A DNA stretch of 53,794 nt from an uncultured Alphaproteobacteria bacterium (GTDB lineage: Bacteria > Pseudomonadota > Alphaproteobacteria > UBA7985 > CAJQQZ01), in the NCBI GenBank assembly GCA_905480575.1, contig CAJQQZ010000044.1, positions 1 through 53,794 on the forward strand. The letters run 5' to 3'. Made by a program: the position numbers and the translations under genes. Shown piece by piece: positions 1-8,293 of the stretch. Within the stretch, counting starts at the first letter, position 1, and each line of letters opens with the position of its first letter. The notes under the pieces are model-generated. The model saw only the letters and a program-made list of their open reading frames with translations. It was not told the DNA's origin and did no database searches.

Positions 1-88
1 GTTTAGTTGCAAGTTCCTTGCGAATTTCATTTGTTTCAGAGAGATGGATGACCGACATAGTCTCGATGATGCCGTCAGTCTTAGACAT
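1..88 (-). CDS. possible partial small ORF, cut by window edge
   Basis: An ATG at 88 (minus strand) opens a reading frame of 29 codons that runs off the left edge. It begins MSKTDGIIETMSVIHLSET and lies 11 bases downstream of the LysR stop codon on the same strand, so it could be the next gene of that transcript. No clear ribosome binding site is seen and the fragment is too short to assign a family. It may equally be a chance frame. Confidence 0.3.
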   Translation of the reverse strand, partial: MSKTDGIIETMSVIHLSETNEIRKELATK

Positions 89-99
89 GAGTTTACTAA

Positions 100-1002
100 T
101 CAAATTGATGAGGCCGTAAAGCTTGCTGAAAACTCTTCAAACAACCAATTCTCAAAAAGTTGGACCTCCGGCCGTTTGGAACGTTTTGACTGTGGCCGCA
201 TCAGATAGTATGCATTCGAAATTGGAACTTCAGCACCGGCAATCGCAACTCTTACATTTGTCGAATTCGCCATATCGATCAGTTGCTTCATGATCACTGC
301 ATAGCCAGCGCCAGTTGCCGCCAATTCGATGGCCGCCATCATCGTATCCACAAAATACTCTGATACTTTTTCTGGCGCAGCAATCTTTTGGGCTGCGAAG
401 TATCGACCCCAATCCGCTTCTTGCCCCAACACATGAATAAGCGGTCCTTTGAGAATGTCACTCGGTTTAGGGGTAGCTCCATTCAAACCGAAACCGCATA
501 TCGGAACGATAGTTTCATCCGACAATTTTTCGCAAGGCGTGTCGTTCCAATCCCCCCGACCCACCCGCAGTTCAATATCAACATCGTCAAAACCTGTGCC
601 TTCTGTCCAAATGTTGGACACCAAACGTAACTCTATATCAGGATTTGCTTCTCTGAATTTCGGAAGTCTCGGTGCCAACCAAAGGGCAGATGTCGAAACA
701 GGTGCCATAAGTGTAATCATCCGGCTTGTTGTTGAGCCAAACAGGCTGGCAGTCACGATGCTGATGTCAGACAAGGATTGTCGCACCGTCGGTACGTAGG
801 CCTGTCCAATTTCTGTTAAGGAAAGATGACGTGCCTTTCTTTGAAACAAACGACTGCCAAGGCGGTCCTCCAGTGAGCGTATGTGCAGGCTGACGGCTGT
901 TTGGGTCAGCCCAAGCTCTGCTGCAGCTTCAGTGAAATTCAAGTGACGGGCAGCAACATCGAACGTGCGGAGCCATGTGAGATTGATTTGTTTTTCGAAC
1001 AT
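100..1002 (-). CDS. LysR-family transcriptional regulator
   Basis: A 300-residue protein of typical LysR length. The N-terminal winged helix-turn-helix spans about residues 8-67, with FTEAAAELGLTQTAVSLHI as the recognition region and the usual LEDRLGSRLFQR follow-on. The remainder matches the periplasmic-binding-protein-like effector domain; the GcvA-like flavour is a recollection, not a search result. It is transcribed divergently from the cupin-mttB pair with about 115 bases between the start codons, the classic arrangement for a LysR protein controlling its neighbour. The likely role is therefore activation of cupin-mttB in response to their substrate or product; the ligand cannot be read from the sequence. 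Confidence 0.93.
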   Translation of the reverse strand: MFEKQINLTWLRTFDVAARHLNFTEAAAELGLTQTAVSLHIRSLEDRLGSRLFQRKARHLSLTEIGQAYVPTVRQSLSDISIVTASLFGSTTSRMITLMAPVSTSALWLAPRLPKFREANPDIELRLVSNIWTEGTGFDDVDIELRVGRGDWNDTPCEKLSDETIVPICGFGLNGATPKPSDILKGPLIHVLGQEADWGRYFAAQKIAAPEKVSEYFVDTMMAAIELAATGAGYAVIMKQLIDMANSTNVRVAIAGAEVPISNAYYLMRPQSKRSKRPEVQLFENWLFEEFSASFTASSI

Positions 1003-1118
1003 GCCTTACCACAAAAAATATTTGCCTATAGAGTGCATTATTCTTCGTTTCTCTTTACGATTCAAGTGTTGGATTTAGTGAAGTACCAAATTAATCTCAA
1101 TCGCTAGTGAAGACCTTT
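1003..1118. promoter_or_regulatory. divergent promoter region, LysR / cupin-mttB
   Basis: This 116-base AT-rich spacer separates two divergent start codons and must hold both promoters and the expected LysR binding sites (T-N11-A type). Several TA-rich stretches fit, but no single site can be singled out by eye. Confidence 0.45.
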
Positions 1119-1574
1119 ATGGCCACTTCCACATTGACTGAAATCACTGCCAATACCTATTATATGCCAGAAGCTGCAAACGATAACCCAACCGGTTTCG
1201 TCACTGTCCTGGATGCTCAACCGATTGAGGGAGGTTTCGACCCTGTTTTTGGCGACGTGACATGGCAAACATTAACCTCTGGCGACAAGACAACCTCTAA
1301 CGGGCTGGAGTTAGGAATCGCGACATTTCCCGCAAATGGCGTATTACACCTGGATCGTCATGCACCACCCGAGTTTTACTTTTGTCTCGAGGGATCAGGA
1401 GTTGTAACAATGGATGGGCAAACTTATCCTGTTGCACCCGATTCAGTAATCTTTATCCCAGCTTACGCAAAACATGGTGTTCGCGCCGATGTCGGCGGCA
1501 ATAAGTTTGCCTATGGCTTTGGTGAAGACTCGTTTTCTGCGATTGACTATCAGTTTTCAGCTAATTCTAAATAA
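1119..1574 (+). CDS. small cupin protein (DddW-like in size and ligand spacing)
   Basis: A 151-residue single-domain cupin. An in-frame GTG lies four codons upstream, but the ATG at 1119 is preceded by GAAGA and is preferred. Cupin motif 1 is LHLDRHAPPEFYFCLEG (about residues 76-92) and motif 2 is DSVIFIPAYAKHG (about 108-120). Candidate metal ligands are H81, E85 and H119. At the position of the usual first His of HxH there is D79, with another His at 77. From memory, the DMSP lyase DddW (about 152 residues) uses two His, one Glu and one His at the same spacing and also sits beside a LysR gene, so a lyase or dioxygenase-like role on a methylated sulfonium or amine is conceivable. The Asp argues for caution. 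The gene lies 14 bases upstream of mttB and is probably co-transcribed with it. Confidence 0.85.
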   Translation: MATSTLTEITANTYYMPEAANDNPTGFVTVLDAQPIEGGFDPVFGDVTWQTLTSGDKTTSNGLELGIATFPANGVLHLDRHAPPEFYFCLEGSGVVTMDGQTYPVAPDSVIFIPAYAKHGVRADVGGNKFAYGFGEDSFSAIDYQFSANSK

Positions 1575-1588
1575 GGGTGATCATTTAA

Positions 1589-3139
1589 ATGTCGGCAAAA
1601 AACTCTGAACGCTCCGGTGGCCGCTCTGGTGGTCGTGCCGCTCGTCAAGCTCTTCGCAATGCCCCTCTCAAGGAAGATGTGCGCCCTATACGTGCAGGTA
1701 TGAACGGTGGCGCTTACAAACCACTTTCAGATATAGATGTTCAGAAAATCCACACCGCTGCACTTGATGCACTTGAAAAAATCGGCCTTGCGGATGCTCC
1801 TCCGTCTGGTGTTGAAATCCTGACAGGCGTAGGTGCAATTCTGGGTGATGATGGTCGCATTCGTTTCCCGCGCTCGCTCGTCGAAGACATGTTGGCCAAA
1901 GCGCGTCGTGAAGTCACCCTTTACAGTCGTGACGGAAAAAATGATCTTCTGCTCTCTGATCACCGTGTTCACTACGGAACAGCTGGGGCGGCGGTTCATA
2001 TTGTTGATGTGCATGGCAATAATTACCGCGAGTGCACGGTCCAGGATTTACACGACGCAGCTTGCATTGCCGATAAACTCGATAACATACACTTTTTACA
2101 ACGTCCCATGATTTGTCGCGATATTGCAGATAACTATGAAATGGATCTCAACTCGATTTACGCCTGTACGTCAGGCACAACCAAGCACGTTGGTGTATCC
2201 TTCACTGAGCCCGGTTTTGTAGCTGGCGCGTTTGAAATGCTTTATGAAATTGCGGGCGGAGAAGCAAATTACCGTGAGCGTCCGTTCGTATCAAATTCTA
2301 ATTGCTTCGTTGTACCACCGATGAAATTCGCAACAGAAAGCTGCGAAGTCATGGAAGCTTGCGTCCGTGGCGGCATGCCAGTGCTACTACTGTCAGCAGG
2401 CATGGCGGGTGCTACTGCACCATCGACCATTGCCGGTGCAATCACACAAGCGACGGCTGAATGCCTTGCGGGCCTCGTCTATGTCAATGCCATTGTACCA
2501 GGACATCCTGCCATTTTTGGAACTTGGCCATTTGGTCTTGATTTACGAACAGGGGCGATGTCGGTTGGGTCGGGAGAACAGGCACTTCTTACTGCTGGAT
2601 GTGCCCAAATGCATAAATTCTACGGCGTTCCCGGCGGCGCGGCGGCGGGCGCATCAGATTCCAAAATGCCCGACATGCAGGCTGGTTGGGAACAAATGTG
2701 TTCAAACGTTATGGCAGGGCTATCCGGCTTGAACATGGTATATGAATCTGCAGGTATGCATGCGTCTCTATTAGGGTTTTGTCACGAAAGTCTTATCCTC
2801 GGCGACGACATCATTGGTCAAGCACTTCGCTGTGTCCGAGGAATTGAAGTCAACGATGAAACCCTTGCTTTGGATCAGATGGAGCAAGTTTGTATGGGCG
2901 GACCAGGCCATTACCTTGGAACAGACCAAACCCTGAGCCGGATGCAGTCAGACTTTGTTTATCCAACACTGGGCGACCGAACTTCACCTAAAGAGTGGGC
3001 TGAATTGGATAAACCAAATTTGTTGGTTAACGCAACGAAGCGTAAAGAGGCCATCCTGAGTGAACGCTCAAATGCACGTTTTGAACCTGAGCTCGACGAG
3101 AAGCTACGTCAAGTGCATAAGATCCATCTTCCGGCCTAA
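1589..3139 (+). CDS. MttB-family (non-pyrrolysine) corrinoid-dependent methyltransferase
   Basis: A 516-residue protein matching the trimethylamine methyltransferase family (MttB superfamily, TIM-barrel) along its whole length, for example EVMEACVRGGMPVLLLSAGMAGATAP and GVPGGAAAGASDSKMPDMQ in pieces. There is no in-frame TAG, so it belongs to the non-pyrrolysine branch, whose characterised members demethylate glycine betaine, proline betaine, carnitine or related quaternary amines by passing the methyl group to a corrinoid protein. The N-terminus (first 25 residues) is basic and Ser/Gly/Arg-rich. The start at 1589 has an upstream AAGGGTGA. No corrinoid protein (MttC) or reductive activator (RamA) lies in the window, so its partner must be encoded elsewhere. 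Substrate is unknown; LysR and cupin neighbours suggest an inducible catabolic unit. Confidence 0.9.
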   Translation: MSAKNSERSGGRSGGRAARQALRNAPLKEDVRPIRAGMNGGAYKPLSDIDVQKIHTAALDALEKIGLADAPPSGVEILTGVGAILGDDGRIRFPRSLVEDMLAKARREVTLYSRDGKNDLLLSDHRVHYGTAGAAVHIVDVHGNNYRECTVQDLHDAACIADKLDNIHFLQRPMICRDIADNYEMDLNSIYACTSGTTKHVGVSFTEPGFVAGAFEMLYEIAGGEANYRERPFVSNSNCFVVPPMKFATESCEVMEACVRGGMPVLLLSAGMAGATAPSTIAGAITQATAECLAGLVYVNAIVPGHPAIFGTWPFGLDLRTGAMSVGSGEQALLTAGCAQMHKFYGVPGGAAAGASDSKMPDMQAGWEQMCSNVMAGLSGLNMVYESAGMHASLLGFCHESLILGDDIIGQALRCVRGIEVNDETLALDQMEQVCMGGPGHYLGTDQTLSRMQSDFVYPTLGDRTSPKEWAELDKPNLLVNATKRKEAILSERSNARFEPELDEKLRQVHKIHLPA

Positions 3140-3201
3140 GTCCTCAGTCAGCAACCGAAGTCGTTTCAGCGTAAACATAAACCGGATGCATAATTGATGT
3201 C

Positions 3202-3236
3202 TCATATATCGAATTCCACTGGCGCGCGTTAGGCCG
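3202..3236 (+). repeat. short intergenic repeat, copy 1
   Basis: Bases 3202-3236, downstream of mttB, share the core ATATATCGAATT plus a following GCGCG...GTTAGGCCGG-like segment with 15921-15957. The two copies align over about 35 bases with a 2-base gap. Function unknown; the rest of the 3140-3254 gap shows nothing recognisable. Confidence 0.4.
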
Positions 3237-3254
3237 GAATCTACCCAATTTTCG

Positions 3255-3488
3255 CTAATGGGAGTCTATTGGGGGAGAGGGCAAAGTAGTAGGTAAGTCA
3301 TCAAATTCCGTAATTTCTCTAGGTGCTTTACCTTTCGTTTTTGCGGTCCTTGCTTTGGTGATCTGGTTGTACATCAAGGCTAACCTAACAACGGTTTGTT
3401 TTGGCAGAGTTATCCTCTGAGTAGAAATAGCAGCGATTTCAACACTCTTTGTGAACATTTTTCCTTCAGTCTGCAAAGGCTGTTGCAT
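3255..3488 (-). CDS. hypothetical 77-residue protein, coupled to the CsaA-like gene
   Basis: The ATG at 3488 overlaps the TAA of the upstream tRNA-binding protein gene as TAATG, a common translational-coupling arrangement, and this is the main reason to list it. The product is Thr/Pro-rich with a basic middle (KARTAKTKGKAPRE) and a Pro-rich tail. No family is recognised, no membrane segment is visible and no good Shine-Dalgarno is seen. It may be a chance frame. Confidence 0.3.
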   Translation of the reverse strand: MQQPLQTEGKMFTKSVEIAAISTQRITLPKQTVVRLALMYNQITKARTAKTKGKAPREITEFDDLPTTLPSPPIDSH

Positions 3489-3826
3489 TAAAAGACTTCG
3501 CTACCTAACACAGCCTCTGCCGAGGGTTGCAGCAGAATTGTTTCGCCTGCTTCATTCGGGACGCCCATGACAAGAATTTCGGATTTGAAGCCTGCGATGT
3601 TGCGCGCTGGCATGTTGACGACACAAATGACCGCACGACCAACTAGCTCGTCCACCGAATAGTTCGTGATTTGGACGCTGGACCACCGGTTGCCCAAGTC
3701 ACCAAAATCGACACAAACTTTGTAGGACGGATTGCGGGCGCGGGGAAAATCCTTAACCTCAACGATTTTACCCATGCGCATTTCTACTTTGGCAAAGTCG
3801 TCATAGACGATTTCTTCTTTTTTCAT
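3488..3826 (-). CDS. csaA: CsaA-like tRNA-binding protein
   Basis: A 112-residue protein consisting of one EMAP/tRNA-binding OB-fold domain. It matches CsaA of Bacillus closely in length and pattern: VEMRMGKIVEVKDFPRAR near the start, then QITNYSVDELVGRAVICVVN, NIAGFKSEILVMGVPNEAG and a C-terminal LLQPSAEAVLGS. CsaA proteins are dimeric, bind structured RNA/tRNA and have been described as having export-chaperone-like activity. The start ATG at 3826 is preceded by a purine-rich stretch (AGGAAAAAAG on the coding strand). It appears to be transcribed alone or with the short ORF that follows it. Confidence 0.9.
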   Translation of the reverse strand: MKKEEIVYDDFAKVEMRMGKIVEVKDFPRARNPSYKVCVDFGDLGNRWSSVQITNYSVDELVGRAVICVVNMPARNIAGFKSEILVMGVPNEAGETILLQPSAEAVLGSEVF

Positions 3827-3914
3827 TACTTTTTTCCTTACATTAATGCGTTCTGAATGGAGGCTTGTGATCCGGTGACATTGCCCTGATCTTGCAGAAT
3901 AGAAGGAATAGCCA

Positions 3915-3938
3915 CGCCCAGCCTATCAAGCTTGGGCG
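3915..3938 (-). terminator. hairpin downstream of HAD dehalogenase gene
   Basis: CGCCC / GGGCG arms extended by AGC/GCT with one bulged A form a stable hairpin 28 bases downstream of the dehalogenase stop codon. There is no run of U, so it could be a transcript-stabilising 3-prime structure rather than an intrinsic terminator. Confidence 0.45.
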
Positions 3939-3965
3939 ATCCTGTCATATTCTTCCACCAGTTGA

Positions 3966-4688
3966 TTATGTGGCTAGTTCTGCTTGATGCGCCTTTGCCA
4001 TATCGATCATGCTGTTGAACCTGAAATCATACTTCGGCATTTCACCGGGATTCATGGTGGCTCCAAAGCCTTCTTTGTCGTGGCGACGGTAAATCCAGCA
4101 ATTGGATAGCCCGTGTTTGTTGGCTGGTGCATGATCATGGAACATGCTTTCGGCAGTGTGCAGAATATCGCTCTTTTCGATCCCTTGGCGCTTCAGCATT
4201 TCAAGCATGTAGTCGAAATTACGGTCGAAAGGTTTGTAACTGCCAATGTCTTCTGCTGTGTAAACGCCGTCAAAAAAGACGCCTAAACGCGCGTTGGCAC
4301 CAGAGAAGGTGAGATTATCCGTGTTAGTGAGAACCACTAATCTGAAGTGTTTCTTGAGGTAAGTGAGCGCCTCGATTGTGTCGTCAAAAGCTGGCCAATG
4401 GCGCGCGGATTTTCCATAGGCGTCACACTCTTCCCAGCTCACCTCAACGCCCCATTCTTCAGCCAAGCGACGGTATACGACGGGCAGCAACTCATAATAC
4501 TTCTTTGCTGGAGTGTACTTCTGTGTGGTGCTTTCATAATAGGCATGCGCTTCAAGTATGTCACCGCGGGTTAGGCTAGTGCTGACGCGGTCGGTCAGTG
4601 GTTTAAGACCAGTGACCATGCCAGTTTCCCAATCGATTAATGTTCCATAAACATCGAATGTAAGTGCTTTAAAGTCAGACAGTTTCAT
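3966..4688 (-). CDS. haloacid dehalogenase type II-like hydrolase
   Basis: A 240-residue HAD-superfamily hydrolase of the 2-haloacid dehalogenase/phosphatase type. The N-terminal motif FDVYGTLIDWETG carries the nucleophilic Asp (D12); motif II is VVLTNTD, and the later SYKPF Lys and ILHTAESMFHDHAPA segment complete the active site. The ATG at 4688 is chosen over a TTG five codons upstream because GAAGGA lies seven bases ahead of it and it starts only 4 bases after the aminotransferase stop. It is co-transcribed with that aminotransferase. Substrate cannot be assigned: L-2-haloacids and small phosphoesters are both known for the family. Confidence 0.88.
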   Translation of the reverse strand: MKLSDFKALTFDVYGTLIDWETGMVTGLKPLTDRVSTSLTRGDILEAHAYYESTTQKYTPAKKYYELLPVVYRRLAEEWGVEVSWEECDAYGKSARHWPAFDDTIEALTYLKKHFRLVVLTNTDNLTFSGANARLGVFFDGVYTAEDIGSYKPFDRNFDYMLEMLKRQGIEKSDILHTAESMFHDHAPANKHGLSNCWIYRRHDKEGFGATMNPGEMPKYDFRFNSMIDMAKAHQAELAT

Positions 4689-4692
4689 GAGT

Positions 4693-6048
4693 TTATCCTT
4701 CAATGTCTAGAATTGTGTCCAGGGTTGTGCGGAGGCGGCTGATCAGTAAGTCCACCTCGGCTTCAGTGATACAGATAGGTGGCGCGAGCCCTATAACATC
4801 ATCGGCAAAAGCACGGAAGATCAGACCGTTCTTATAGCCTGCAGCCGCCAGACGCCCAGCGACGTTTTTATCCTTAGCGGGCTTGGCCTTAGTTTCTTTA
4901 TTGGTAACGATCTCGATAGCCGCGAGGAGCCCTTTGGCGCGAACATCGCCAACAACAGGGTGCTCAGCTAAGGTTTTGAGTTGGGCTTCGAAATAAGGAC
5001 CAACCTTTTTTGAATTTTCGATCAGTCCGCCTTCGTAAAGCTTGATGACCGCCAGCGCGACGGCGGCGCTGACTGGATGACCTGAATAGGTGAAGCCGTG
5101 ACCGAATGGCACATCGGCGGGAACTGCATCGGCCATTTCCTGATAAATGCGATCTGAAACAAAGACGGCCCCCATAGGCGCATAGCCTGAGGTCAGACCC
5201 TTGGCCGTTGTCATAAAGTCAGGGGTGAGACCTTCGTGTTCACAAGCAAACATAGGGCCGGTGCGGCCAAATCCTGTGATGACCTCGTCGACGATGAACA
5301 GAATGCCCAGCTCTCGGCAGGTATCTTGCATTGCCTTCGCATAGCCCACAGGCGGTATTATGACGCCACCTGAGCCTTGTACCAATTCCATAACAAAGGC
5401 AGCAACGTTCTCAGCGCCAAGTTCGGCCACCTTAGCCTTCAGGTTAGCAACACCTTGCGCGATGATCTCGGCATCAGTTGTTGCTTCGTTTCGGTACGGA
5501 TTGGGTGAGGCTATGTGGTGTTGCCACGGCATCGGCAGGTCGAACTTGTCGTGAAAAACCGACAAAGCTGTCAGTCCCGCACCATTTGAGCTGGACCCAT
5601 GATATCCCTTCTCCAGAGCGATGAAATGCTTTTTTGAGGTCTCGCCGCGTGCGTTGAAAAAATAGCGCACCATGCGGATGACGGTGTCTACAGCATCTGA
5701 GCCTCCGAGCGTGAAAAACAGATGATCTAGATCACCAGGAGATAGCTCGGCCAGTTTCGCCGCCAATTCGATTGCGGGTTCACTACCAAAGTGGAAATAG
5801 CCAGTGGCGTAAGGCAGCCTGCGCATTTGTTCCGTTGCGGCTTCGACAACAGACTCGTGACCATAGCCTGCATTGACGCACCATAGACCAGCAAAGGCAT
5901 CGAGCAACTCGTTGCCTTCGACGTCGGTTAAGAAAATACCCTGACCCGACTGGAGGACGGTCACGCCCCGTTGCTCGTGAGCGCGGATCGGTACCATGGG
6001 ATGAAAATAATGCGAGCGATCTTTCTCAATGAGCGAATTGGAGAGCAT
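4693..6048 (-). CDS. class III (omega-amino acid) aminotransferase
   Basis: A 451-residue PLP-dependent class III aminotransferase. The signature FIVDEVITGFGRTGPMFA gives the cofactor-binding Asp (D254) and TTAKGLTSGYAPMGAVFV the Schiff-base Lys (K283). The N-terminal HYFHPMVPIRAHEQ and GLWCVNAGYGH segments resemble omega-aminotransferases acting on beta-alanine, putrescine, taurine or other terminal amines with pyruvate as acceptor. It is the first gene of a pair with the HAD hydrolase and is divergent from the enoyl-CoA hydratase/HOT/flavoprotein cluster. The actual amine is not determinable here. Confidence 0.92.
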   Translation of the reverse strand: MLSNSLIEKDRSHYFHPMVPIRAHEQRGVTVLQSGQGIFLTDVEGNELLDAFAGLWCVNAGYGHESVVEAATEQMRRLPYATGYFHFGSEPAIELAAKLAELSPGDLDHLFFTLGGSDAVDTVIRMVRYFFNARGETSKKHFIALEKGYHGSSSNGAGLTALSVFHDKFDLPMPWQHHIASPNPYRNEATTDAEIIAQGVANLKAKVAELGAENVAAFVMELVQGSGGVIIPPVGYAKAMQDTCRELGILFIVDEVITGFGRTGPMFACEHEGLTPDFMTTAKGLTSGYAPMGAVFVSDRIYQEMADAVPADVPFGHGFTYSGHPVSAAVALAVIKLYEGGLIENSKKVGPYFEAQLKTLAEHPVVGDVRAKGLLAAIEIVTNKETKAKPAKDKNVAGRLAAAGYKNGLIFRAFADDVIGLAPPICITEAEVDLLISRLRTTLDTILDIEG

Positions 6049-6262
6049 GGGCTTCTTCCTGTGTTGACGTTGGCTTCAGATTACTATGTTAGGCCAATAG
6101 AAAAGAGCGAAGTGCTGACCCCAGCAGCCTATTGTATTGAAAATACCCCTTATTCAGCATTTTATGCTGTCGCATCTACAATGGTCTGGTCGGTCCAATT
6201 CGCTTTGCCGTAGCCTGAGCTTTTCGCTATGGTTTGGGGAAAGCAAATTTACAGAAACTCTC
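6049..6262. promoter_or_regulatory. divergent intergenic region
   Basis: A 214-base spacer between the aminotransferase and the enoyl-CoA hydratase start codons, AT-rich in its middle (6125-6180). It presumably contains both promoters. No operator or regulator gene is adjacent, and no specific site was recognised. Confidence 0.4.
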
Positions 6263-6910
6263 ATGACTGACAAAATCAAAACTCACCGTGATGGCGCGAG
6301 CCTTGCGATCACCATTGACCGTGCAGACAAAGCCAATGCCATCTCCAAGGCGATGGTACTAAAGTTGAAAGCGATCTTTCTCTCTTGCGCCAATGACGAA
6401 GAATTGCGCGTGGTCACGCTGACTGGCGCGGGCAAGCGGACTTTTTGTGGTGGTGCGGATCTATCTCAATTGACTGAAATGACAGGGAACCCTGAGGAGG
6501 CGGTGTGGGAAGAGATAGCCGATGCTCTCTCTCAAGTACCGGCTCTGACCATCGCAAAGATCAATGGCGCCTGCATTGGTGGCGGGCTCTCGTTGGCGTT
6601 GGGTTGTGATATCCGTGTCGCCGTGTCTGATGCGGTTTTTGGTTACCCCGCTTTACGCAACGGTATTTTCCCGAGCACTCAAGACTGTCTGCGACTGCGG
6701 GAATTAATTGGTCCGGGGCGGATGAGTTCGATCCTGATGGGTGCGAGCCGACTCAGTGCAAAACAGGCCGCTGAATGGGGTCTGGTTGAACATGTGGTTG
6801 ATCGAAACGGGCTTGAACCGACGGTGTCCACACTAAGTGAAGCCGCGCTATCTGCGCCTCGGCACAACCTTACAACAATGAAAAACCTTACACGAGGTCG
6901 CAGGAACTGA
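6263..6910 (+). CDS. enoyl-CoA hydratase/isomerase family protein (short)
   Basis: A crotonase-fold protein of 215 residues from the ATG at 6263 (MTDKIKTHRDGASLAITIDR). The frame is open upstream to 6137, but the family homology begins at 6263. Oxyanion-hole segments are visible: NGACIGGGLSLALGCDIRVA and GKRTFCGGADL. After KQAAEWGLVEHVV the protein stops about 40 residues earlier than the usual 255-260, losing most of the C-terminal trimerisation helices, so it may be a shortened member or slightly degraded. It starts a plus-strand run with the HOT-like dehydrogenase and the flavoprotein, suggesting acyl-CoA processing in the same pathway. Confidence 0.85.
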   Translation: MTDKIKTHRDGASLAITIDRADKANAISKAMVLKLKAIFLSCANDEELRVVTLTGAGKRTFCGGADLSQLTEMTGNPEEAVWEEIADALSQVPALTIAKINGACIGGGLSLALGCDIRVAVSDAVFGYPALRNGIFPSTQDCLRLRELIGPGRMSSILMGASRLSAKQAAEWGLVEHVVDRNGLEPTVSTLSEAALSAPRHNLTTMKNLTRGRRN

Positions 6911-6988
6911 TCGCTTTGCGTGGAAGTCTTGACAGAGCTTGGTTATAGTCCAAGTCAAGTAATCACATAGCGAGCAAAAGAGGATTTC

Positions 6989-8293
6989 ATGGGCTGTCAA
7001 TTTTATGATCACTGCGAAGGTGGTGCCGGAACCTTCACCGTTGCCATGCCGAAATATACCTTCGGGCGCGGATGTTTGGCTGAAGCCGGTCCAAGAGCTG
7101 CATCGCATGGGATGACAAAGGTCGCCTTATTCACGGACCCACATCTCGTCGATGGACCCTATGTAGCGACTGTGAAGGAATCGTTGAAGACGGCAGGCCT
7201 TTCAGTTGATGTCTTCTCAACTGTTCGCATTGAACCCGATGATGATACGGTTATTTTAGCATCCAAGTTTTTAGCTGAAGGTTCCTTCGACGGTGTTGTT
7301 TCTGTTGGCGGTGGATCGGTCATAGACACAGCCAAAGCTGCAATGGTTTATGCGCTTTATCCAGCTGAATTCTCGGACTATTTCGGCGCACCTGTGGGCG
7401 CTGGAAAACCGGTCCCTGGGCCGGTGTTGCCGCACTTGGCTTGTCCGACGACATCGGGTACCGGCAGTGAGTGCACGTCTGTTTCGGTGATACGAGTAAA
7501 TTCCTTCAATACTAAATTTGTCATGGGCAGCCCCTATTTGCTACCGCAAGAAGCGTTGGTTGATCCAATGGTTTGTGATTCCCTGCCAAGCACGGCTGTG
7601 GCGTCCACTGGTTTTGACCTGCTCTGCCATGCGTTGGAATGTTACACTGCCCGGGCTTACACAACCTGGGGCAAAGTTGACAATCCTGTGGGGCGGACCC
7701 TCTTGCAAGGTGCCAATCCCTGGAGTGACATGTCGGCGCGACGAGCGTTAGAGATTGTTGGCACTTACCTGGAACGAGGAGTGGCGGATGCTTCCGACAA
7801 TGAAGCGCGCGATAATCTCATGTGGGGAGCCTCATTAGCTGGGATGGCGTTCGGCAATTCCGGCACGCATTTGGCGCATGCTATGTCTTACGGCGTCACA
7901 CACTTGATGTCAGACATCACGACAGAGGGTTATCCCGTTGCTTCTCCGTTCATCCCCCATGGCATATCCGTTGCTGTCTCCGCACCAGCGATCTTTAGGT
8001 ATCTGGCCTCTGCTCAACCGGATCGCCACTTGGATGCAGCAGGCTTTATGGGTGCGCAACACTTGGATGCCGGCGGAGATGAAGTCGGCGAAGTTGTGGC
8101 CAACAGAATTGTTGAATTGATGCGCGCAACTTCTGTCCCCAATGGCATTTCTGCTGTTGGATTTGGAGCCTCAGATGTTAAAGCCATGGCGGCTTCTTCG
8201 ATTCGTCAAAAAAGAGCAATCGAGAACGCACCCCGCATCGCAAACCTTACTGATATGGAATCAATCTACACTGATGCTTTGAGCTATTGGTGA
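6989..8293 (+). CDS. hydroxyacid-oxoacid transhydrogenase-like iron-containing alcohol dehydrogenase
   Basis: A 434-residue group III alcohol dehydrogenase. Compared with the mammalian HOT/ADHFE1 enzyme it shares FDGVVSVGGGSVIDTAKAA, CPTTSGTGSECT, ASTGFDLLCHALECYT, the long PVGRTLLQGANPWSD stretch and AGMAFGNSGTHLAHAMSY, so HOT is a better match than a generic Fe-ADH. HOT oxidises 4-hydroxybutyrate (or similar hydroxyacids) to the semialdehyde while reducing 2-oxoglutarate to D-2-hydroxyglutarate, with NAD(H) bound throughout. The N-terminus GCQFYDHCEG is Cys-rich. Its stop overlaps the next gene start (GTGA at 8290), indicating tight coupling to the flavoprotein. Bound metal ligands include the His residues of HAMSY and IPHGISVAV. 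Confidence 0.9.
   Translation: MGCQFYDHCEGGAGTFTVAMPKYTFGRGCLAEAGPRAASHGMTKVALFTDPHLVDGPYVATVKESLKTAGLSVDVFSTVRIEPDDDTVILASKFLAEGSFDGVVSVGGGSVIDTAKAAMVYALYPAEFSDYFGAPVGAGKPVPGPVLPHLACPTTSGTGSECTSVSVIRVNSFNTKFVMGSPYLLPQEALVDPMVCDSLPSTAVASTGFDLLCHALECYTARAYTTWGKVDNPVGRTLLQGANPWSDMSARRALEIVGTYLERGVADASDNEARDNLMWGASLAGMAFGNSGTHLAHAMSYGVTHLMSDITTEGYPVASPFIPHGISVAVSAPAIFRYLASAQPDRHLDAAGFMGAQHLDAGGDEVGEVVANRIVELMRATSVPNGISAVGFGASDVKAMAASSIRQKRAIENAPRIANLTDMESIYTDALSYW

Noticed and set aside
1589-3139. Pyrrolysine-containing trimethylamine methyltransferase
   Set aside because: No in-frame TAG is present; the whole protein is encoded by standard codons.
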